From Clostridiaceae bacterium (lineage in GTDB: Bacteria > Bacillota > Clostridia > Lachnospirales > Lachnospiraceae), in the NCBI GenBank assembly GCA_910575585.1, contig CAJTGF010000020.1:1-64000 (forward strand): a DNA stretch of 64,000 nt. The letters are read 5' to 3'. A program made the position numbers and the translations under genes. The notes below the pieces were generated by a model. It worked only from the letters and a program-made list of their open reading frames with translations. It was not told the DNA's origin and searched no databases. Below, piece by piece: positions 1 to 8,778 of this stretch. Numbering within the stretch: position 1 is the stretch's first letter; each line of letters opens with the position of its first letter.

Positions 1-132
1 CTGCTTTCGCATTCGTTCTGAATTTTCTCAAATCCAAGGCTCCAAACCGAGCCTTTTTATTTGGAATTTTCAGGGTCTTACATACTGTTCAATCTTCGAT
101 TTTCAAGGTCCGCAGCTTTTTTTGAAAGCCAG
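1..132 (-). other. Spacer downstream of the tRNA-Ser pair, resembling rRNA-operon spacer
   Basis: No gene is visible. On the minus strand it carries a CTTGAAAATCGAAGATTGAA stretch of the kind found in clostridial rRNA-operon spacers, and a GGCTC/GAGCC hairpin at about 38-53 followed by T residues on the plus strand. The tRNA transcript may therefore run on toward an rRNA operon beyond the left edge. This is a resemblance only. Confidence 0.3.
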
Positions 133-221
133 CGCAGAAGGAGGGATTTGAACCCTCGCACCGCTATTAACGGTCTACTCCCTTTCCAGGGGAGCCCCTT
201 CAGCCACTTGGGTACTTCTGC
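133..221 (-). tRNA. tRNA-Ser (anticodon GGA)
   Basis: The minus strand folds as a class II tRNA. The acceptor stem is GCAGAAG/CTTCTGC (221-215 with 140-134). The anticodon stem-loop CTCCC-CTGGAAA-GGGAG presents GGA. A long variable arm typical of serine tRNAs follows, then the T arm GAGGG-TTCAAAT-CCCTC. CCA is not encoded at the 3' end. It is transcribed after the tRNA-Ser(TGA) gene from the promoter at 369-397. Confidence 0.95.
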
Positions 222-268
222 TTATACCAATGCCTAAACTTGTCTTTCTCTATAAGGTTGTCCTCAAA

Positions 269-354
269 CGGAGAGGGTGGGATTCGAACCCACGCGCCCT
301 TTCGGACAAACGGTTTTCAAGACCGCCTCGTTATGACCGCTTCGATACCTCTCC
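269..354 (-). tRNA. tRNA-Ser (anticodon TGA)
   Basis: The minus strand gives acceptor stem GGAGAGG/CCTCTCC, an anticodon loop CTTGAAA (anticodon TGA), a long variable arm and the T arm GTGGG-TTCGAAT-CCCAC. It is the first gene of a two-gene serine tRNA cluster. Confidence 0.95.
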
Positions 355-368
355 AAATGTGCTTTTTT

Positions 369-397
369 ATTCTACAACATCTCTTCTTATCTGTCAA
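369..397 (-). promoter_or_regulatory. Promoter of the tRNA-Ser pair
   Basis: On the minus strand a perfect TTGACA (-35, 397-392) lies exactly 17 bases before TAGAAT (-10, 374-369), about 10 bases upstream of tRNA-Ser(TGA). It sits in the gap between ispD and the tRNAs; nothing else is seen at 398-509. Confidence 0.8.
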
Positions 398-509
398 GCA
401 CTTTTTTCATAATCTGGATTTTTCTCTCACAGATCAACGTTACTGGCCTTGTGGCTGTCAACGCTCTCATCTGACAGCCTTCGTATTCTATCATCAAAAA
501 CCGCGTCTG

Positions 510-1280
510 TCAACTACTTTTTTCAATTTTTTCCAATATTTTTTCGGATGATGAAACGGTCATTCCATACCTCTTTAAAAACAGGGCGGCGATCTCCAAA
601 TCCTCCGGTGTGGTCACTTTAATGTTCTCATAGCTTCCCGGAATCAAATGGACCTTATGCTGTGTCATCGTCTCCACCACCATGGCATCGTCCGTGATCC
701 CCCGCTCCGCGGACAGGTCTGTAAAAAGCCTGTCATACGCCTCCTTTACAAGATCATAGGAAAATGACTGGGGCGTTTGTACCATCCACAATACGCTGCG
801 GTCCGGAGTGTAGAATGCATTGTTATCCTTGTCCGCAACTTTAATGGTATCTTTCACCGGCATTGCCGCGACGCACGCTCCGTATGCGGCTGCTCCTTCT
901 ATGGACCTAAGGATGATCTCTTTTGTAACACAGGGCCTGGCCCCGTCATGGATCAAAATATACCGGCACCCCTGGGCCGCTTTCAGCCCCTCATAGACGG
1001 AATGATACCGCTCTCTGCCGCCTGCCACCACAGCAGCAACCTTTCTGAAACCGTAAGCTTCCACAATCTGCTTTTGGCAGAACTCTACCTCCCCGGCCCC
1101 GGCCACCAGAATCACCCGGTCCACAGGGCTTTGCTCAAAAGCAGCCAGCGCATGACAGATAAGAGGACGTCCCTCCAGCTCCAGATACTGCTTGTGGACC
1201 CGGCTTTCCATCCTGCTGCCTTTTCCGGCCGCCAGAACAATGGCCGCTGTCTCTTTCCCATCTTTTATTATCTTTTCCAT
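510..1280 (-). CDS. ispD: 2-C-methyl-D-erythritol 4-phosphate cytidylyltransferase
   Basis: IspD transfers CMP from CTP to methylerythritol phosphate in the non-mevalonate isoprenoid pathway (cytoplasm). The 256-residue product has the nucleotide-binding glycine-rich motif VLAAGKGSRM near residues 15-24, the LIHDGARP segment near 108 and the C-terminal TTPEDLEIA motif. It is slightly longer than usual at both ends. The ATG follows a GGAGAGG ribosome site. It is the last gene of rnz-tsaD-ispD on the minus strand, 66 bases after tsaD. Confidence 0.95.
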   Translation of the reverse strand: MEKIIKDGKETAAIVLAAGKGSRMESRVHKQYLELEGRPLICHALAAFEQSPVDRVILVAGAGEVEFCQKQIVEAYGFRKVAAVVAGGRERYHSVYEGLKAAQGCRYILIHDGARPCVTKEIILRSIEGAAAYGACVAAMPVKDTIKVADKDNNAFYTPDRSVLWMVQTPQSFSYDLVKEAYDRLFTDLSAERGITDDAMVVETMTQHKVHLIPGSYENIKVTTPEDLEIAALFLKRYGMTVSSSEKILEKIEKSS

Positions 1281-1346
1281 GTCCTCTCCATCTCTGTCCG
1301 CCTATTTTGTCAGCTGTGCGTCTGTAAAGCAACGGCGCGGCGGCGC

Positions 1347-2384
1347 TTACCGCTCCCCTAATCTCAGATTCGGCACCGCGTTTAGGTCCCATCCGCTCCT
1401 GGCCTCGTTGATGTACTCATAATAGGCCGCAGCCCCGATCATAGCCGCGTTATCCGTGCAGAACACCGGCGACGGATAATACAGATCCAGTCCCGCTTTT
1501 TTGCATGCAGCTCTCATGCCTGCCCGCAGAGCAGAGTTGGACGCCACTCCGCCGGCCATGGCTACCTTCTGATACCCAAGAGTTTTCGCCGCGTCCACCG
1601 TATGGCCCACCAGCACATCCACTACCGCCGCCTGAAACGAAGCCGCCAGATCCGGCACGCAGATCTGCTCCCCCATCATATTGGCATGGTTGATATAGTT
1701 GAGCACCGCCGACTTCAAACCGCTGAAGCTGAAATCATAGGGAGCGCCCTCCACCTTTGCCCTGGGAAAACGGATGGCCTCCGGACTGCCCTCCTTGGCT
1801 GTCTTGTCAATCTTAGGTCCGCCCGGGTATCCAAGGCCCACGGCCCTGGCCACCTTGTCAAATGCCTCCCCGGCCGCGTCGTCCCTGGTCCTTCCCAGGA
1901 TCTCAAACTTCCCGTAATCCTTCACCACCACCAGATGGGTATGGCCTCCCGATACAATAAGGCATACAAACGGCGGCTCCAGATCCGGATGCTCAATAAA
2001 ATTAGCCGACACATGGCCCTCAATGTGGTGTACTCCTACCAGAGGCTTGCCCGCCCCATAGGCTATGGCCTTGGCCTCCGCCACGCCCACCAAAAGCGCG
2101 CCCACAAGCCCCGGGCCGTAGGTGACCGCCACAGCCGTCATCTCCTCCAGAGCCATATGGGCCTCCTCCAAAGCAGTCTCAATCACCTGATTGATCTTCT
2201 CAATATGCTTTCTGGAAGCAATCTCCGGCACCACCCCGCCGTACAGCGTGTGGAGCGCAATCTGGGAGGAGATCACATTGGACAGGACCTGCCGCCCGTT
2301 TTTCACCACCGCAGCCGCCGTCTCGTCGCAAGAGCTTTCGATGGCAAGAATATAAACATCCCCGTCAAACCCATTCTTCTTCAT
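1347..2384 (-). CDS. tsaD: tRNA N6-threonylcarbamoyladenosine transferase TsaD
   Basis: TsaD transfers the threonylcarbamoyl group from threonylcarbamoyl-AMP to A37 of ANN-decoding tRNAs, working with TsaB and TsaE, whose genes lie 2-3 kb away at 4.3-5.5 kb. The 345-residue protein begins with the ASKHA phosphate motif [14 protein letters not shown] (about residues 14-27), has the metal-binding HHIEGH motif near 120 and the conserved VSGGHTHLV and [12 protein letters not shown] segments. It starts 3 bases after rnz ends, so the two are likely co-translated. Confidence 0.96.
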   Translation of the reverse strand: MKKNGFDGDVYILAIESSCDETAAAVVKNGRQVLSNVISSQIALHTLYGGVVPEIASRKHIEKINQVIETALEEAHMALEEMTAVAVTYGPGLVGALLVGVAEAKAIAYGAGKPLVGVHHIEGHVSANFIEHPDLEPPFVCLIVSGGHTHLVVVKDYGKFEILGRTRDDAAGEAFDKVARAVGLGYPGGPKIDKTAKEGSPEAIRFPRAKVEGAPYDFSFSGLKSAVLNYINHANMMGEQICVPDLAASFQAAVVDVLVGHTVDAAKTLGYQKVAMAGGVASNSALRAGMRAACKKAGLDLYYPSPVFCTDNAAMIGAAAYYEYINEARSGWDLNAVPNLRLGER

Positions 2385-2387
2385 AGC

Positions 2388-3299
2388 CTACTCCTCATCA
2401 AACTCCAACTCTATGGTCCTTCCGTCCCTGGCAGCCACCGCGGCAGGGAAAATAGACCTTACCTTGTCCATAAATTCCTCCGGTCTTGTGAGAGAAGGGC
2501 TGTAGTGAGTCAGCCACATAGCCTTCGGCTCCGCCTCTTTTGCCAGCCTGGCCGCCTCATAAAAAGTCATATGCTTGTACTCCCTGGCCTTGGCCTCCTT
2601 GCCGTCCTCCCCATACATGCCCTCGCAGATAAAAAGGTCTGCCTCCCTGGCGTACTCTGCGATCACGGGGACCGGCCGGGTGTCGGTGCAGTACGCCACC
2701 TTCAGCCCTCTCCTGACAGGGCCCATAACCATGTCAGGCGTGTACGTATGGCCCTCCGCCTCCACAGTCTCCCCCTTCTGAAGGCGGTTCCACAGCTTCA
2801 CGGGAATCTCTTGGGCCTTTGCCCTCTCCACGTCAAACTTCCCCTTTCTCGGAATCGATAGGGCATACCCGTAGCAGACCACATTATGGTTTACCCGGTA
2901 AGCGTCAATCTCATAAGGCCCCAGACGCAGATGTTCCCTGGCCTCCGTAAGCTCCACGAACCGAAGCCCGAAAGGCAGCTCCGGAGCAATCATGCGCAAA
3001 GCGGAGACCACCCGTTCCAGGCCCTTAGGCCCCACTAACGTTAAGGTTTGGGTCCGCTCTGCATTACCCATAGTCAGAAGAAGGCCCGGAAGGCCGCTGA
3101 TATGGTCCGCATGATAATGGGTAAAACAGATCACATCAATCGGTTTGGGACTCCAGCCTTTCTCTTTTAAGGCGATCTGAGTCCCCTCCCCGCAATCAAT
3201 CAATAAACTGCTGCCGTCGCACCGCGCCATCATAGACGTAAGCCACCGGTACGGCAGCGGCATCATACCTCCTGTTCCCAGCAGGCAAATATCCAACAT
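2388..3299 (-). CDS. rnz: Ribonuclease Z (tRNA 3'-endonuclease)
   Basis: RNase Z removes 3' trailers from tRNA precursors, fitting the CCA-less tRNA genes at the left edge. The 303-residue product is a metallo-beta-lactamase-fold enzyme with FTHYHADHISG (HxHxDH motif, about residues 59-69), a downstream VNHNV histidine and a late LTHYSP histidine motif. It heads the rnz-tsaD-ispD operon, with GGAGAG upstream of the start. Confidence 0.93.
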   Translation of the reverse strand: MLDICLLGTGGMMPLPYRWLTSMMARCDGSSLLIDCGEGTQIALKEKGWSPKPIDVICFTHYHADHISGLPGLLLTMGNAERTQTLTLVGPKGLERVVSALRMIAPELPFGLRFVELTEAREHLRLGPYEIDAYRVNHNVVCYGYALSIPRKGKFDVERAKAQEIPVKLWNRLQKGETVEAEGHTYTPDMVMGPVRRGLKVAYCTDTRPVPVIAEYAREADLFICEGMYGEDGKEAKAREYKHMTFYEAARLAKEAEPKAMWLTHYSPSLTRPEEFMDKVRSIFPAAVAARDGRTIELEFDEE

Positions 3300-3416
3300 A
3301 ATATACTCTCCAATCTCTCAGCGAAAAATATCCTCCATCCCTGTCATCGGATATCCTTTCCCCGGTAAAGTGTCCCCTATATCCTATCAGATATCGCCTG
3401 AAATATCAAACCCTAA

Positions 3417-3659
3417 CTACAAAAATTCCCTGATTTCTTCCACCTCAGCCGAAATACGGAAATTCCGCAAAAACTCGTCATAACATTCCTCACACAAGTC
3501 AAACCGGTGGGTCTCACCATCCTTCTCCGAAAAATAGTCCCAGGTATGCTCCACCTGCAGGCCCCCTTCCCGCAGGATGCCGTCCTTGACCGCCAGTTTT
3601 TTTCCGCAGCAATTACAGATTACAGTTTCCAGTTCTCCGTTACTTTTGTATTTTCTCAT
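3417..3659 (-). CDS. Small zinc-ribbon-like protein
   Basis: This 80-residue protein has two CxxC pairs, CNCC near residue 13 and CEEC near 59, likely forming one zinc site. The start was chosen at 3659 because AAAGGTGA lies correctly upstream; an in-frame extension to 3779 lacks a ribosome site. It lies between rimI and rnz on the same strand. Similar small proteins are common in Lachnospiraceae but I know no function. Confidence 0.7.
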   Translation of the reverse strand: MRKYKSNGELETVICNCCGKKLAVKDGILREGGLQVEHTWDYFSEKDGETHRFDLCEECYDEFLRNFRISAEVEEIREFL

Positions 3660-3816
3660 CTCATTCTCACCTTTCTTGAGTCCACATTTCCCTAAGCGCC
3701 TGACCACACCCCTTGGCCCAAACCCTGTCCCATCCCAAAGACATGGGCCAAAAGAGACTCCGCCCCATTTGCGCCACACAAAAAGGGGCAGCCACCGTCT
3801 TAGTGGATACCCCTAC

Positions 3817-3845
3817 ATTATAAAGGTTTCTGACCCGTTTTTTAA
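3817..3845 (-). promoter_or_regulatory. Possible promoter of the zinc-ribbon gene
   Basis: On the minus strand TATAAT (3822-3817) is preceded after 17 bases by a weak TTAAAA -35. It lies in the 198-base gap between rimI and the zinc-ribbon gene and could separate the rimI operon from the rnz group. Confidence 0.4.
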
Positions 3846-3857
3846 GTGGTAAATGTT

Positions 3858-4292
3858 TCATATCCCCCGCCGCCACATGATGATGGCGTCCTCTGTAGGC
3901 TCTCTGTAATAGTCCTTTCGCCGTCCTTCTTCCACAAAACCGCAAGATTCATACAGGTTTATGGCCTTTTCGTTGTTGACCCGCACGTCAAGGGTCATAT
4001 CCCGGACCCCTTTTTTCCTAGAATATTCTACCATGGCTTCCATTAATTTTCTGCCGTATCCCCGCCTGCGGGAGTCGGGATGAACCGCCACACGCTCAAT
4101 TTCTCCCTCATCTGCCACAATGCGGAAATTGGCGTAGCCCACGATAACGCCCTTCTCCTCCACCGCTACAAAACGGTACAGCTCATTGGCAAACGCCTCC
4201 TCTATGGCAGTGTTTGACCAGGGGATCGAAAAGCACATCTCCTCCAGTCTGACCACTGCCGCCAAATCCTCTCTACTGACCCATCTGACCAT
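3858..4292 (-). CDS. rimI: Ribosomal protein S18 alanine N-acetyltransferase
   Basis: RimI is a GNAT enzyme that acetylates the N-terminus of ribosomal protein S18. The 144-residue product shows the acetyl-CoA loop RRRGYGRKL (about residues 75-83) and the typical C-terminal YESCGFVEEGRRKDYY segment. It overlaps the end of tsaB by 20 bases; tsaB-rimI adjacency is widely conserved. Confidence 0.93.
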   Translation of the reverse strand: MVRWVSREDLAAVVRLEEMCFSIPWSNTAIEEAFANELYRFVAVEEKGVIVGYANFRIVADEGEIERVAVHPDSRRRGYGRKLMEAMVEYSRKKGVRDMTLDVRVNNEKAINLYESCGFVEEGRRKDYYREPTEDAIIMWRRGI

Positions 4293-4983
4293 TTTTCGCC
4301 TCCATCTCCCGCTCTGCCTGGGATTTGCGCAAATAATCCGGCACCAGATCCGCCGCGTTCACAGTCATGCCTTTCTTGTAGTATTCCATGCCAAGGGCTG
4401 CTACCGCAGCCGCCCTCTGACGATTGTGGGAGCTGGGCGCAAACTCATAGGGAACTTTCAGCCGCTCCTGGATCGTCTTTTTGTTTACCGGCACTCCGTC
4501 TCCCAGAAAAATCACCGGCTCACCCATGGCCTCCAGGCAGCCTATGAGCTCCTCCATACTCATGGCGCACTGTTTTCTCACCACCTCAATACCGTGGCGC
4601 ATGTGATACAGCCCCGTATAGACCTGGCTCCTTCTGGCGTCCATGATCGGACAGACAAGACCGCCGCTCCCCCACACGTTAAACGCCATGGCATCTACCG
4701 TAGGCACATGGATCAAAGGCTTTTTCACAGCCAGCCCCAGCCCCTTGGCTGTAGCCGTCCCAATGCGCAGCCCCGTGAAAGATCCCGGCCCCGCCGCCAC
4801 GGCGATGGCGTCCACACACTCCAGATCCAATTCCACCATCCGGACAATCTCATCAATCATGGGAAGCAGGGTCTGGGAATGGGTCTTCTTAAAATTAACC
4901 GTATACTCCGCCGTCAATTCGTCATCTGTGACGATGGCCGCCGACGCCACCAAAGACGAACTTTCGATACCTAAAATTCTCAT
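4273..4983 (-). CDS. tsaB: tRNA threonylcarbamoyladenosine biosynthesis protein TsaB
   Basis: TsaB is the inactive TsaD paralogue that scaffolds the t6A complex. The 236-residue protein has the N-terminal ILGIESSS motif and the conserved GPGSFTGLRIG segment near residue 66, but not the metal-binding histidines of TsaD, as expected. It overlaps tsaE by 4 bases (ATGA junction) and rimI by 20. Confidence 0.95.
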   Translation of the reverse strand: MRILGIESSSLVASAAIVTDDELTAEYTVNFKKTHSQTLLPMIDEIVRMVELDLECVDAIAVAAGPGSFTGLRIGTATAKGLGLAVKKPLIHVPTVDAMAFNVWGSGGLVCPIMDARRSQVYTGLYHMRHGIEVVRKQCAMSMEELIGCLEAMGEPVIFLGDGVPVNKKTIQERLKVPYEFAPSSHNRQRAAAVAALGMEYYKKGMTVNAADLVPDYLRKSQAEREMEAKNGQMGQ

Positions 4984-5468
4984 GGTTTCTGTCTTTCCTC
5001 CACTGTGATCTTCCGATAGTCAAACCCCTTCCCCATATCCTTCTCGATCCTTATCCACACCGCGTCCTCCGGCAAGATCTCCCGGATCAGAGACGGCCAT
5101 TCGATAAGACAGACTCCCTCCCCAAAAAAGCAGTCCTCATAGCCGATCTCCTCCATCTCCTCCACGTCGCCGATGCGGTACACATCAAAATGGTAAAGGG
5201 GCATCCGCCCCTCCTCATATTGCTGCAGGATGGTAAACGTAGGACTGTTCACCGGCCCGCCGATCCCAAGGCCGGCCGCAAATCCCTGGGTAAACACCGT
5301 CTTACCCACTCCCAAGTCGCCTTCCAGGCAGTACACAGCCCCAGGCACAGCCTTAAGGCCCATGGCACGCCCCAGCTCAAACGTAGCCTTCGGCTCACTG
5401 GTCTCATAGATCACAGCCCCGCCGTTTCCTAAAACCTCCGGCTTTTTTATCTTTTTATCCACACACAT
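4980..5468 (-). CDS. tsaE: tRNA threonylcarbamoyladenosine biosynthesis ATPase TsaE
   Basis: TsaE is the small P-loop ATPase that resets the TsaB-TsaD complex. The 162-residue protein has Walker A GDLGVGKTVFTQG near residues 50-62, SPTFTI switch-like and YHFDVYR segments. The N-terminus carries an extra lysine-rich stretch of about 20 residues. It lies 4 bases after the ycxB-like gene. Confidence 0.95.
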   Translation of the reverse strand: MCVDKKIKKPEVLGNGGAVIYETSEPKATFELGRAMGLKAVPGAVYCLEGDLGVGKTVFTQGFAAGLGIGGPVNSPTFTILQQYEEGRMPLYHFDVYRIGDVEEMEEIGYEDCFFGEGVCLIEWPSLIREILPEDAVWIRIEKDMGKGFDYRKITVEERQKP

Positions 5469-5472
5469 GCGC

Positions 5473-5979
5473 TTATACCCGTTTCAGCCTTTCCTTTGGC
5501 AGCACGCTCCGCAAAAATCCCGCGAAGCGTTCCCGTTCTCCGCCCAAAACCTGGTCGGAAATCAGATACGCCCGGATGCGGCTCATATACAGAATATAGA
5601 TCCCCGGGATCCTGACCACCTGCGTCACCTCATCCCAGGTCACTTTCATGGACTGTTCCCCCTGAGACACCGTAAACCCTTCGCCGTCAAACGCCATATC
5701 CATAGCTGTCTTCAGCCGCTCATTTCCCGCCTGCTTTAAAGCCTTTAAAAAGAGGATGCCCGGCTGCCACACCGTAAACATCATGACGCACACCAGCAAA
5801 AGCAGCCGATACGCCGTCCCCGTCTCCCCCCATTTTGTCACAAGGAGATACAAAGAGGCCAGGGTAAACAGCACGTTAAAAACCCCAAGATACCCCTTAT
5901 TGGCGTGGTACATGGAAAACTTCCACAGATCTTTTGCCTGCATCTGTATATGAAACCGAAATGTCTGTTCCTGTGCCAT
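5473..5979 (-). CDS. YcxB-like membrane protein
   Basis: This 168-residue protein has two adjacent hydrophobic segments (about residues 33-49 and 56-76) followed by a soluble domain with a conserved TWDEVTQV stretch, the layout of the YcxB-like family. Function is unknown. It sits between tex and tsaE with gaps of 7 and 4 bases, so it belongs to that operon. Confidence 0.7.
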   Translation of the reverse strand: MAQEQTFRFHIQMQAKDLWKFSMYHANKGYLGVFNVLFTLASLYLLVTKWGETGTAYRLLLLVCVMMFTVWQPGILFLKALKQAGNERLKTAMDMAFDGEGFTVSQGEQSMKVTWDEVTQVVRIPGIYILYMSRIRAYLISDQVLGGERERFAGFLRSVLPKERLKRV

Positions 5980-5986
5980 GATCCAC

Positions 5987-8128
5987 CTATCCTTTCATTG
6001 TCAGGGCAATCCTCTTCTTTGCCAGATCCACGCTTAACACCTTTACTTCTACAATATCCCCCACGCTGACCACCTCCATAGGATGTTTGATGTACCGGTC
6101 CGTCATCTGGGAAATATGTACCAGTCCGTCCTGATGCACCCCGATATCCACAAATGCCCCGAAGTCGATCACGTTGCGCACCGTGCCCTTCAGTACCATA
6201 CCTGGGGTCAGATCCTTCATCTCCAGCACGTCTGTCCGCAAAATAGGCTTAGGCATCTCGTCTCTGGGGTCCCTGGCCGGCTTTTCCAGCTCCTTCACAA
6301 TATCTTTTAACGTCATCTCCCCGATGTTCAATTCCTGCGCCAGCTTTTTGTAATCCCCGATCTTTTTCCCGATCCCTTTAAGGCCCCCGGCCCCAATCTC
6401 CTCCGGCTCATATCCCAGCTTCTTTAAAAGCGTGCCGGCCGCTTCATAGCTCTCCGGATGAACGCTGGTACCGTCTAACGGGTTCTTTCCCCCCTGGATC
6501 CGCATAAATCCGGCGCACTGCTCATATGCCTTGGGGCCAAGCTTGGCCACTTTCAAAAGCTGGTTCCTGCTCTGGAATGCCCCATGCTCCTCCCGGTAAG
6601 CCACAATATTTTTCGCCAAAGCCTTGCTGATGCCGGAAACGTACTCAAGAAGCGGCGCGGAAGCCGTATTCACATCCACGCCCACCTTATTAACACAGTC
6701 CTCCACAACGCCTGAAAGGGCCTCCCCTAAGTGCTTCTGATTCATGTCATGCTGGTACTGGCCCACGCCGATGGACTTGGGGTCAATCTTCACCAGCTCC
6801 GCCAGCGGGTCCTGAAGACGCCTGGCAATGGACGCAGCGCTCCTCTGGCCCACGTCAAAATTGGGGAATTCCTCTGTGGCCAGTTTGCTGGCGGAATACA
6901 CGGAAGCCCCCGCCTCGTTGACGATGACATACTGCACCGGCTCCGGTATCTCCTTTAAAAGCTCCACGATCACCTGCTCCGACTCCCTGGAAGCCGTGCC
7001 GTTTCCAACGGAGATCAGGGAAATATGGTAGGTCTTGATCAGTTTTTTCAGCACTGCCTTGGCCTCCGCTACCTTATTCTGGGGAGCCGTAGGGTAGATG
7101 ACCACTGTATCCAGCACTTTTCCCGTCTCATCCACCACAGCCAGCTTGCACCCGGTACGAAAAGCCGGGTCCCAGCCCAGCACCACCTTCCCTGTAATCG
7201 GCGGCTGCATGAGAAGCTGCTCTAAATTCTTCCCGAACACCTTAATAGCCCCGTCTTCCGCCGTTTCCGTCAGCTGACTGCGGATCTCCCGCTCAATAGC
7301 CGGGGCAATAAGGCGCTTGTAGCTGTCCTGAACCACATTTTTCAGCACCGGGGCCGTGTGGGGATTGTCCTTTGTGATAACCTGTTTCTCCAGATAGCGA
7401 ATAATGTCCTCCTCCGGAGCCACCACCTTTACGGACAGGATCTTCTCCTTCTCCCCCCGGTTGAGAGCCAATACTCTGTGACCCGCCGCTTTTTTAATGG
7501 TTTCTTCATAATTATAGTACATCTCGTAAACGGATTCCGTTTTCTCATCCTTGGCCGCAGACTGGATGCTCCCCTGCTTCAGGGTAAGATTGCGGATGTA
7601 GGTCCGGTATTTGGCCTCGTCGGAAATCCGCTCCGCCAGAATATCCCCGGCTCCGGCTATGGCGTCCTGAATGGAAGCCACGCCCTTTTCCTCCGATAGA
7701 TAGGCCCGGGCCGCTTCTTCCAAAGGCTCTTTCATCATCTGCAGGGCAATGGCGTCCGCCAGAGGCCCCAGCCCCTTCTCCTGAGCAATGGTCGCCCTGG
7801 TCCTTCTCTTGGGACGGTAGGGGCGGTACAAATCCTCCACTGCCACCAGGGTAGCGGCGCTGTGGATCTGCCGCTCCAGCTCCGGCGTCAGCTTCTCCTG
7901 TTCCCGGATCGAGGAGAGCACCTGCTCTTTGCGCTCCTCCAGATTCCGCAGATACCGAAGCCTTTCATCCAGGCTTCTTAACACCTCGTCATTTAACGCG
8001 CCTGTGGCTTCCTTGCGGTAGCGGGCGATAAAGGGGATGGTGTTTCCCTCATCAATCAGTTTCACCGCCGCCTCCACCTGGCCGCGGCCAATATTCAGTT
8101 CTTCTTGTAATGCCTTGATAATATCCAT
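5987..8128 (-). CDS. tex: Tex-family RNA-binding transcription accessory protein
   Basis: Tex is a conserved cytoplasmic nucleic-acid-binding protein linked to transcription. The 713-residue product is full length: N-terminal helical region, YqgF/RNase H-like fold starting at about residue 325 (VVLGWDPAFRTGCKLAVVD), helix-hairpin-helix region around 490-560, and a C-terminal S1 domain (about 640-711, with GTVRNVIDFGAFVDIGVH). The stop lies 7 bases before the YcxB-like gene. A short FakA-C-like gene and a structured leader precede it. Confidence 0.95.
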   Translation of the reverse strand: MDIIKALQEELNIGRGQVEAAVKLIDEGNTIPFIARYRKEATGALNDEVLRSLDERLRYLRNLEERKEQVLSSIREQEKLTPELERQIHSAATLVAVEDLYRPYRPKRRTRATIAQEKGLGPLADAIALQMMKEPLEEAARAYLSEEKGVASIQDAIAGAGDILAERISDEAKYRTYIRNLTLKQGSIQSAAKDEKTESVYEMYYNYEETIKKAAGHRVLALNRGEKEKILSVKVVAPEEDIIRYLEKQVITKDNPHTAPVLKNVVQDSYKRLIAPAIEREIRSQLTETAEDGAIKVFGKNLEQLLMQPPITGKVVLGWDPAFRTGCKLAVVDETGKVLDTVVIYPTAPQNKVAEAKAVLKKLIKTYHISLISVGNGTASRESEQVIVELLKEIPEPVQYVIVNEAGASVYSASKLATEEFPNFDVGQRSAASIARRLQDPLAELVKIDPKSIGVGQYQHDMNQKHLGEALSGVVEDCVNKVGVDVNTASAPLLEYVSGISKALAKNIVAYREEHGAFQSRNQLLKVAKLGPKAYEQCAGFMRIQGGKNPLDGTSVHPESYEAAGTLLKKLGYEPEEIGAGGLKGIGKKIGDYKKLAQELNIGEMTLKDIVKELEKPARDPRDEMPKPILRTDVLEMKDLTPGMVLKGTVRNVIDFGAFVDIGVHQDGLVHISQMTDRYIKHPMEVVSVGDIVEVKVLSVDLAKKRIALTMKG

Positions 8129-8154
8129 ATCGCTGTCTGTCCCCTTACTAATTG

Positions 8155-8406
8155 TTATCCTTTAAGTCCTTTGGCCTGACGGTCCATATCTTCAATCACA
8201 ATATCATAAATCTCACCTAATGTAGAACAATACTCCAGAACCTTCCACGGCTCATTGGTGTGAAAATGTATCTTTATCAGCTCATCATCCCCAACAGCCA
8301 AAAGGCAGTCGCCTTTCAGATTCTGCGCAAAATAATCGCTGATCACATCCTCGTCCAGGTCCTCCCCCTCGATCAGCAGTTGGGTATCATACTTAAATTC
8401 CAGCAT
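8155..8406 (-). CDS. Stand-alone FakA/DAK2 C-terminal-like domain protein
   Basis: The 83 residues resemble the C-terminal subdomain of the fatty acid kinase FakA (DAK phosphatase region), with GDCLLAVGDDELIKIHFHTNEP matching its GDSLVVVGDDDLVKVHVHT pattern. The ATP-binding and middle domains of FakA are absent. AGAAGGAGA lies correctly upstream of the ATG. It is followed 26 bases later by tex. A lone domain of this kind may be a binding partner rather than an enzyme; function is inferred only from similarity. Confidence 0.65.
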   Translation of the reverse strand: MLEFKYDTQLLIEGEDLDEDVISDYFAQNLKGDCLLAVGDDELIKIHFHTNEPWKVLEYCSTLGEIYDIVIEDMDRQAKGLKG

Positions 8407-8577
8407 CGCGTGTTCTCCTTCTCTTCCCGCCAGACAATTCTGTCCGGATGGTATTGAATCCCATTTTGCTCAATATCCCCGCACCCAAAGGGTAACCGTA
8501 ATACAGGTTCCTTCAAGGCGGCAGCATTTTGTGTTGCAAGGTCAAACTCCATAAAACGCCCGGCCTGCCGGCCGACT
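8407..8577 (-). promoter_or_regulatory. Structured 5' leader before the FakA-C-like gene and tex
   Basis: About 170 bases between a good promoter and the start codon form a string of small hairpins on the minus strand: GGCCGG/CCGGGC near the 5' end, AACC/GGTT, ACCC-TTT-GGGT, TATTGA/TCAATA and CCGGACA/TGTCTGG just before the ribosome site. I do not recognise a known riboswitch class. A 70-residue open frame crosses it but begins inside the -10 box without a ribosome site. Confidence 0.45.
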
Positions 8578-8583
8578 CCCCCC

Positions 8584-8612
8584 ATTATATAGCGAATCTC
8601 TGCCTACGTCTA
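8584..8612 (-). promoter_or_regulatory. Promoter of the FakA-C-like/tex operon
   Basis: The minus strand has a perfect TATAAT (8589-8584), 17 bases after TAGACG (8612-8607), which matches four of six -35 positions. A run of G residues follows at the expected start site. Confidence 0.6.
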
Positions 8613-8778
8613 GACAGTATTTTATTTTCGTGATACAATTGGATTTACCGCAAAAGTATGCCGTCCAACCGGCGGCGTAAGTTTAGGTAGGCCAAATGCA
8701 TCCGCCCTGTATTCTCCGGCACTGCCTGCTGCCAGGCGCATGAAGGTTTACCACAGAAAAAAGAAAGAAGGAAATCAT

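Noticed and set aside
1602-2861. 419-residue plus-strand open frame
   Set aside because: It lies fully opposite tsaD and rnz, whose motifs are clear; its sequence is arginine/histidine-rich shadow without a ribosome site.
8373-8585. 70-residue frame in the FakA-C leader
   Set aside because: The only ATG upstream lies in the -10 box; no ribosome site, and hairpins explain the stretch better.
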